From: Gigaspora rosea | Taxonomy: Eukaryota; Glomeromycota; Glomeromycetes; Diversisporales; Gigasporaceae | Length of the DNA stretch: 64,000 nucleotides | Direction of reading: 5' to 3' | Assembly: GCA_003550325.1 (NCBI GenBank) | Contig: QKWP01000666.1 | Coordinates: 182,393-246,392, forward strand | Shown: positions 58,923 through 64,000 of the stretch, one piece after another | Position numbering within the stretch: the stretch's first letter is position 1 | How the letters are laid out: each line of letters begins with the position of its first letter | Notes under the pieces: generated by a model | What the model was told of the DNA's origin: nothing | Database searches by the model: none | Seen by the model: only the letters and a program-made list of their open reading frames with translations | Translations under genes and position numbers: made by a program

Positions 58923-61900
58923 CTATTTTTTAATACCCAATTCCCTTTCTTTTTCAATATTAGCCAATTCCTGAGCATGAAGGGCAGCTAATTTTGTTTG
59001 TTTATCAATATCCAAAATTTCCTTTTTATGTTGAAATTTATACTCTATTAATTTGAGCTTTCTTAACTTTTCTTTTTTAGCGATTTCAATATCAAGCTCA
59101 TCTAATTCTTCATTGCTTTTTATAGTAGTTTTAGAAGTTTGTGATGTTTTTTTGTTTGGTAATGCGGACTCATGCTTCTTATGCTTTTGACTTTTGTTCT
59201 CTAATTATTAAAAAATATATGTATTAGCAAATATAATATATGTAACAAATTATTGTTGTAAATTCTCAAATACAGTAATTGGATATTAGTTAACGTAATG
59301 CCATGCATATCCCAAAAATCTTCATAGTTTTAATTAAAATGCAAACAATTATTATTATTCCAGTTAATTATAAAAATCGACTAATTCAATAAATAAATGA
59401 CAGCATCAGAATTGAGAAAAAATTATCAGCATATGTAATAATTAATCAATGATTCAATTATGATGTAATATGACTAGAGAATAATATAAACATTTTTTTA
59501 AAATTGTTCATAATCTAAAAATTTTACATAATGCAGACTTACTATTACACTTTAAAAAAATTTTTTTGCAAAGTTTACCTTACAAAAGGCAGTTTATAAT
59601 ACAGTTAGACCTCTCTAAGTGCACTCTCTATAAGTGCACACCCTCTCTAAATGCACGCTCAAGTGCTGGCTATTTGATCTCTATAAATGCACTTTTTCTT
59701 ATTATTCTCTATATGCAAGTTATTAAAGTGCAGTTCCAAGTAGTGATATTAAATGACCTGGTCATTTGACTTTTTTTCAAATGACCTAGGTCATTTTAGA
59801 CTAAAATTCATAGTCATTTGGAGGTCATTTAACATCATTGGTTCCAAGAGCATGCACTTAGAGAGGTCTAAGAAATGCATTGATTATCACATGTGCAGAA
59901 AAATACCCTATACGCTGGGTCATTCATAAATAAATTCACATATCTTTTGATTATTATGTTAATTAGAAAAATCAATCTAATAACATCTATAGATATAATC
60001 AAAATAATATGCAGGTATTCAAAATTTTGAGAATTTACAGTATAATTAACTATCTTACCTATTCATTTAATAGATTGAGTAGCTTTAGCTACTGGACCTG
60101 ACGAACAATCAGTTTTTGGAATATTATATTTATCTTGGCATTCACATGTTGCCAATTGACGCTCATCTAATCGTTTTCCTCTGTATTATTAGCAAGAAAT
60201 AAAAAATTAGCTAAAAAAAATAAAAATAAGTAAATAATAAGCAAAAAATCAAATACAAACTTCTTAATTGCAAGCAATAAACTTATTTGAACTCCTTCTC
60301 TGTTAGCATCTGCATGTGCCGATTCAGCAACATTAGTAGTTTCTCCTGCATTATACCAGTCTTCTTTAAGAATATGCGAAAAATTATGATTTAAGGATGC
60401 TAATCGGCATGGTTTTGAATAATAGTTTCCCCAATCTGTAATTTTTAAAAATTAAATAAGTATAAATTTTAATTTTTAATACAGTTAGACTCTCTAAGTG
60501 CACGCTTTTGGACCGCACTTTAATAATATGCATATAAAAATAATAAGAAAAGTGCATTTATAGAGGTTAAATATATATTTGGGCCAGCACTTGAGCATGT
60601 ATTTAGAGAGGGTGTGCACTTATAGAGAGTGCACTTAAAAAGGTCTGACTGTAGTAGAAATTATACCTGATGCTCCAACTTCATCTGATATAAAAAACTT
60701 ATCAAATATAGCATCAACACGTTCTTTATTGGCTACTAATATTTCATACATTAAATTTTTTAAATATTTAGATAGTTTGGAATTAAAAATATTCCTATTT
60801 AAAATTAAATATAATAATTAGATTAGAATATATAAAATTATTTTTTGTAATTTTGTTAAGTCGAATTAAGAAATAGCTAAATATTAAAAATAATTATATA
60901 TAGAATTTTTATTTTGTCTCTTAAAAAAAAAAGCTAAGTAGCTAGATAAAAAAGAACCAAGTATTATAGCATACAAGGTATTCTTTCTTCATATATTATC
61001 TAGTAAGAAACGTATAATAGATATTTCTAAAAAAAGCATTTACAATGCAATATTGGCTTTGTAAAAAAAATTAATTTATTTGATTATGATCACTCAGTAA
61101 TATATTATTGATAAAAGACATAATGTAAATAGCCAAATAAAACAGGTTATCTAAATATTTGAAAAAAAACTGCATTTTATTATTGAATTCACATCTGGTA
61201 TATAGTATATAGGAGATTTACTATTAAAAAGATCTTTTATCTGGCTATTTACAATAAATACATTAAATATCCTTTGCATCATAATACCTGATTTCTTATA
61301 TTTCAAAATTTTATAAAATCAAAAAATATTTTCATATAGATTTAATAAAAGTTTTAAATACTTTCCTTTTATAGTGCACACGACATGACTTAAAAATATA
61401 AGTCAAATGAGTTTCCCAGGTTTTTGTTGGATCTAAATCCGCAAGCACTAAGCCAAGACCTTTAGCTTGTGCAGCATCCAAGTTGCCAAGAATAACTTTC
61501 CAACCATTATTATGAATATGCCTAGTTTGAACTTCTTGTTTACAGAGTTCATTTACAGCTTCAATTATAGCTTTAAACATGCGATGATAAGCATTTGCAG
61601 TTGCGATATTGGTAAAAATTTGTGCATACGTAAATGCTAAAAGAATATAAAAATTAATATTACAGTAATAGTAATACTGTTAAATTTGGATATAACAAAT
61701 TTAAAATTTGAAATTTTATATAAAATAGTTTGTATAAAAAGTGTTATAGATTCTTAAGAATAGTAATTTTCTATAATAAACTTTTTTTCTTACAAAACCT
61801 TTAGTTTATTATAGAAGAGTTGACCATATATAAATTACTAAATTTACTTAACTAATATTATAATTTATATCATATTCATTAAGTTCAAACTCATTAATCT

Positions 61901-63749
61901 TTCCACAAACACGTTTAAATGTTAAATCGACTTGAAAATATTGTGCATGTAAAAGTTTTACTGCCATGTCTTTGTTCATGCATAGTACAAGAATATGCCC
62001 ATCTTCAAAAAATGCTAAATATACAAATATATATTATATAGAATATTAGTATATTAGATATATTATACATATATGCTATATATTATTTATTGCTATATTT
62101 AGGGGTCGTTTAAAGCGTTGTGCAATCACATGATATAAGGCCAATCAAATTGTTTGTTTTGATCGACACAGATCAGCCCGACGAAGAAAAAAAGAAGAAA
62201 AAAGCAAGAAAACGCAGAATACAAGAAAACTAATGCCTAAACCTATATTGATGCACTAATAAAAAATGTCGGGAAGATGATTTTACTTATAAAACATGCC
62301 CTAACCCTAACCCCGAACTAACCCTTACCCTAACTTTAACCAAATAGTCAAAAACATATGATGCACAACACTTTAAACATTCCCTATATTTAGTATTCTT
62401 CTAAGAATAATGCTTCTCTTACATATTAAAGCTTAGATATTATTATTACATACCAATTTTTTGGACATATTCTCGAATATTGTCTAAATTAGAAGAAAAT
62501 GCATGGACTAAGCCTAATATACCTTGTCCATGAGGATGGATTGAATTATGAACTCGAGAAATAAGGTAGCGAAGATGATCCAAATTGTTTAAAGAAGCAT
62601 GAATTTCCATTAATAGATCATTTCCAAAATAACTTTTAAGCAAATTTCCTTAATTAAAGAAAATTGTATATATATATAATTTTAATAATAAAGTATAAAA
62701 TTTTATTACTATGTATAAAAGTAAACCTGTATTTAAAATTAGAGTTTGTACTTATTGGGTACATTAAATTTTCTGATTTATATGTTTTTTGAGATAATTT
62801 CTATTTAAGTATATAAAATAATATATATATACCTGATATTAATTTTCGTGGGGTAACATGTTCTAAATTATTTGAGGCATCTTCAATTAAAGTTTTAAGA
62901 CGAGTTTGAATAGCTTCTGGCACATGATGTGGCGAAGGAGGTGGATGATTATGTTCTCCTATACAAAACTAATACTACAAAAGGACACTCTAACAAATTA
63001 ACAGGTGTAAATCGATAAAATTTAACTTCACATAGTATATTTTCTAATTGTGCTTCAAATGATCGATTATTCTCATCAAGATGAGGAAATGCTTATATAA
63101 ATTTATTAAAATAAGTATTAGTTTATTTTTTTTTATTTAAGCATATTAATATACTTACAGCAAAATTTTTTTTGAGTAGTATTAGGCAAAATCGTATTAC
63201 ATTGATCTTCAATTGATGATTGATCAAGTGTTTCTCCATTTAGAAGATGTCGAACAAGGTTGACATCACATGACTCAGGTATTGGAATAAATCGATGCCA
63301 ATTATCACCATTAGACCAAGAACTATATCCAATAAAATAACCATCTTTACATTGTAATATTTGTGATACAAGATTATTATGCTGATTTTGATTCATTCTA
63401 TATTGTACTAAAGTACTTTGTTTAATTTTTCTTAAAACTGGTAAACCAGTGCATGATGAACCATTAGACAAGGTTTTTGGACATGATTTTTTGGTTATTG
63501 CAAGATAAAATCTAAAATAAGATAAATATTGATATTGTTAAAATAATTTATAATATATTTATATTCAAATTATAAAAAAAATTATACAAACGCAAGTGTA
63601 TTTGTATAAATTGATCTATTTGATGATCCATTTTTAATTTTGTTAAAAACTAGGCGATTGAGTTGCTTAAAGAGAGCTTGAGATGAGTGTATTGTATTAT
63701 TAATTCTTTCTTCTTTAGGAAAAATAATGAGATAATGAGAGATTTGCAT
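58923..63749 (-). CDS. MULE-transposase-like protein, ten exons
   Basis: Exons: 63749-63592, 63511-63159, 63091-62833, 62648-62454, 62014-61853, 61636-61362, 60794-60667, 60435-60261, 60180-60059, 59200-58923. Features: start MQISHYLIIFPKEERI; Cys/His zinc region with CPFVVLV, Cys and GEHNHPPP (FLYWCH/WRKY-like of MULE N-termini); catalytic core with QVDLTFKRV (Asp 1), LGNLDAAQAKGLG (Asp 2) and TTNVAESAHADANREG (Glu); KTWETHLTYIFKSCRVHYKR; and a Lys/Glu-rich coiled-coil C-terminus. MULE transposases cut and paste DNA; this copy has nine introns and no terminal inverted repeats were noticed, so it could be domesticated. Two extra bases in homopolymers (near 62967 and 60787) must be removed; the sum is then 2,103 nt (700 codons plus stop). 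An in-frame TGA at 60065-60063, probably from CGA, would truncate the last 133 residues. Donors gtttgt are used twice. Several introns contain MITEs. Confidence 0.82.
59602..59871. mobile_element. TA-type MITE in last intron, host of nested hAT
   Basis: Left end cagttagacctctctaagtg after TA (59600-59601); right end cttagagaggtcta, whose last bases are decayed. Family member of 60482-60651. Located in intron 60058-59201 of the MULE-like gene and interrupted by the 100-bp element at 59741. Confidence 0.8.
59741..59840. mobile_element. 100-bp hAT-type MITE nested in another MITE
   Basis: Ends tagtgatattaaatgacct and complementary aggtcatttaacatcattg. Perfect 8-bp duplication gttccaag at 59733-59740 and 59841-59848. 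Removing it and one duplicate restores the older MITE, so the insertion order is clear. Confidence 0.9.
60482..60651. mobile_element. 170-bp TA-type MITE, complete copy
   Basis: Ends cagttagactctctaagtgc and complementary gcacttaaaaaggtctgactg, flanked by TA on both sides (60480-60481, 60652-60653), as for pogo/Tc1-mariner-derived elements. Lies in intron 60666-60436 of the MULE-like gene. Reference copy for the fragments at 5072 and 12313. Confidence 0.88.
62102..62384. mobile_element. 283-bp MITE with perfect 8-bp TSD in intron
   Basis: Ends ggggtcgtttaaagcgttgt and complementary acaacactttaaacattccc. Perfect duplication tatattta at 62094-62101 and 62385-62392. Contains telomere-like ccctaaccctaaccccgaac at about 62299. 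Lies in intron 62453-62015 of the MULE-like gene. Confidence 0.88.
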
Positions 63750-64000
63750 CGGGATAGGGTAAATATTTACTTAGTTTGATATTGATGGAATGCACATGAT
63801 CTACTGTTGAATTAAAGCGTAATACATAAGTAGTTGAATTTAGGTGTGTTAAATCTAATTGCAGATTTAAGTTTACAAAACGGATCAAGATTAGATCAAT
63901 GGATCATTTTAACATCCTAGTTGCATTGTTAAATACGATTGTTGTTTGTTTGAATTTGGTCTTATATTTGTTTGTTATTTATCGAAGTTTTATTTCAAAT
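63750..64000. other. Upstream region of MULE-like gene
   Basis: No coding sequence seen. An in-frame TAA stands upstream of the chosen start (63749), supporting that start. Confidence 0.5.

Overview
The window looks like a repeat-rich stretch of an arbuscular mycorrhizal (Glomeromycotina, Rhizophagus-like) fungal genome. The evidence is very high A+T, short GT-AG introns of about 65-100 bp, and the gene families present: a NACHT NTPase with pentapeptide and Sel1 repeats, TKL-like kinases with the 'WIPFNRL' signature and a Cys4 zinc-ribbon-like N-terminus, a BTB-TLDc protein, a free Sel1 protein, TPR remnants, and a MULE-type protein with introns. No bacterial operon, rRNA or intact tRNA was seen. 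All gene models were read by eye; family names come from recognised motifs, not from a search.

Layout. 1-14 kb is almost entirely mobile or repetitive DNA: TTCAGG-word clusters around a 327-bp palindromic tandem array, a fold-back MITE, a SINE-like element, a truncated LINE, a 3.5-kb composite fold-back with nested MITEs, and a non-autonomous hAT element with a 7/8-matching 8-bp target duplication. 14.25-18.6 kb (+) is the NACHT gene. 18.75-20.7 kb is a degenerate minisatellite split by an insertion, followed by a damaged kinase gene (20.7-22.0 kb, +). 22.5-24.6 kb holds two GTCGG-word fold-back elements and a Sel1 pseudogene. 25.5-28.1 kb (-) is a clean 11-exon tRNA adenosine deaminase (TAD1/ADAT1 type), the best-supported gene. 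32.4-33.9 kb (-) is a BTB-BACK-TLDc gene. 38.4-39.3 kb (+) is an intact single-exon Sel1 protein with a 4 x 14-bp array upstream. 40.4-42.85 kb (-) is a kinase-family locus whose N-lobe module occurs three times in tandem and whose C-lobe has lost the activation segment. 42.85-43.4 kb (+) is a TPR remnant. 44.6-52.2 kb is a Ty3/gypsy element (coding on -) with both LTRs, INT, RNase H and RT, no room for gag, and at least six later insertions. 52.2-58 kb is more nested MITEs. 58.9-63.75 kb (-) is a ten-exon MULE-transposase-like gene with the D-D-E positions in place and several MITEs inside its introns.

A recurrent feature is that most paralogous-family genes need single-base corrections, nearly always in short homopolymers (9 missing bases and 3 extra bases across five genes), whereas TAD1 needs none. 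After correction the NACHT, BTB-TLDc and MULE models each sum exactly to a multiple of three. This fits either residual long-read assembly error or young pseudogenes; raw reads would decide.

Functionally, TAD1 is housekeeping. The NACHT, TKL-like kinase, BTB-TLDc, Sel1 and TPR genes belong to the expanded repeat-protein/signalling families known from these fungi, and their local co-occurrence is noted as a hypothesis only. The most unusual structures are the kinase N-lobe triplication, the NACHT-pentapeptide-Sel1 architecture, and a set of fold-back elements each built from inverted arrays of its own short word.
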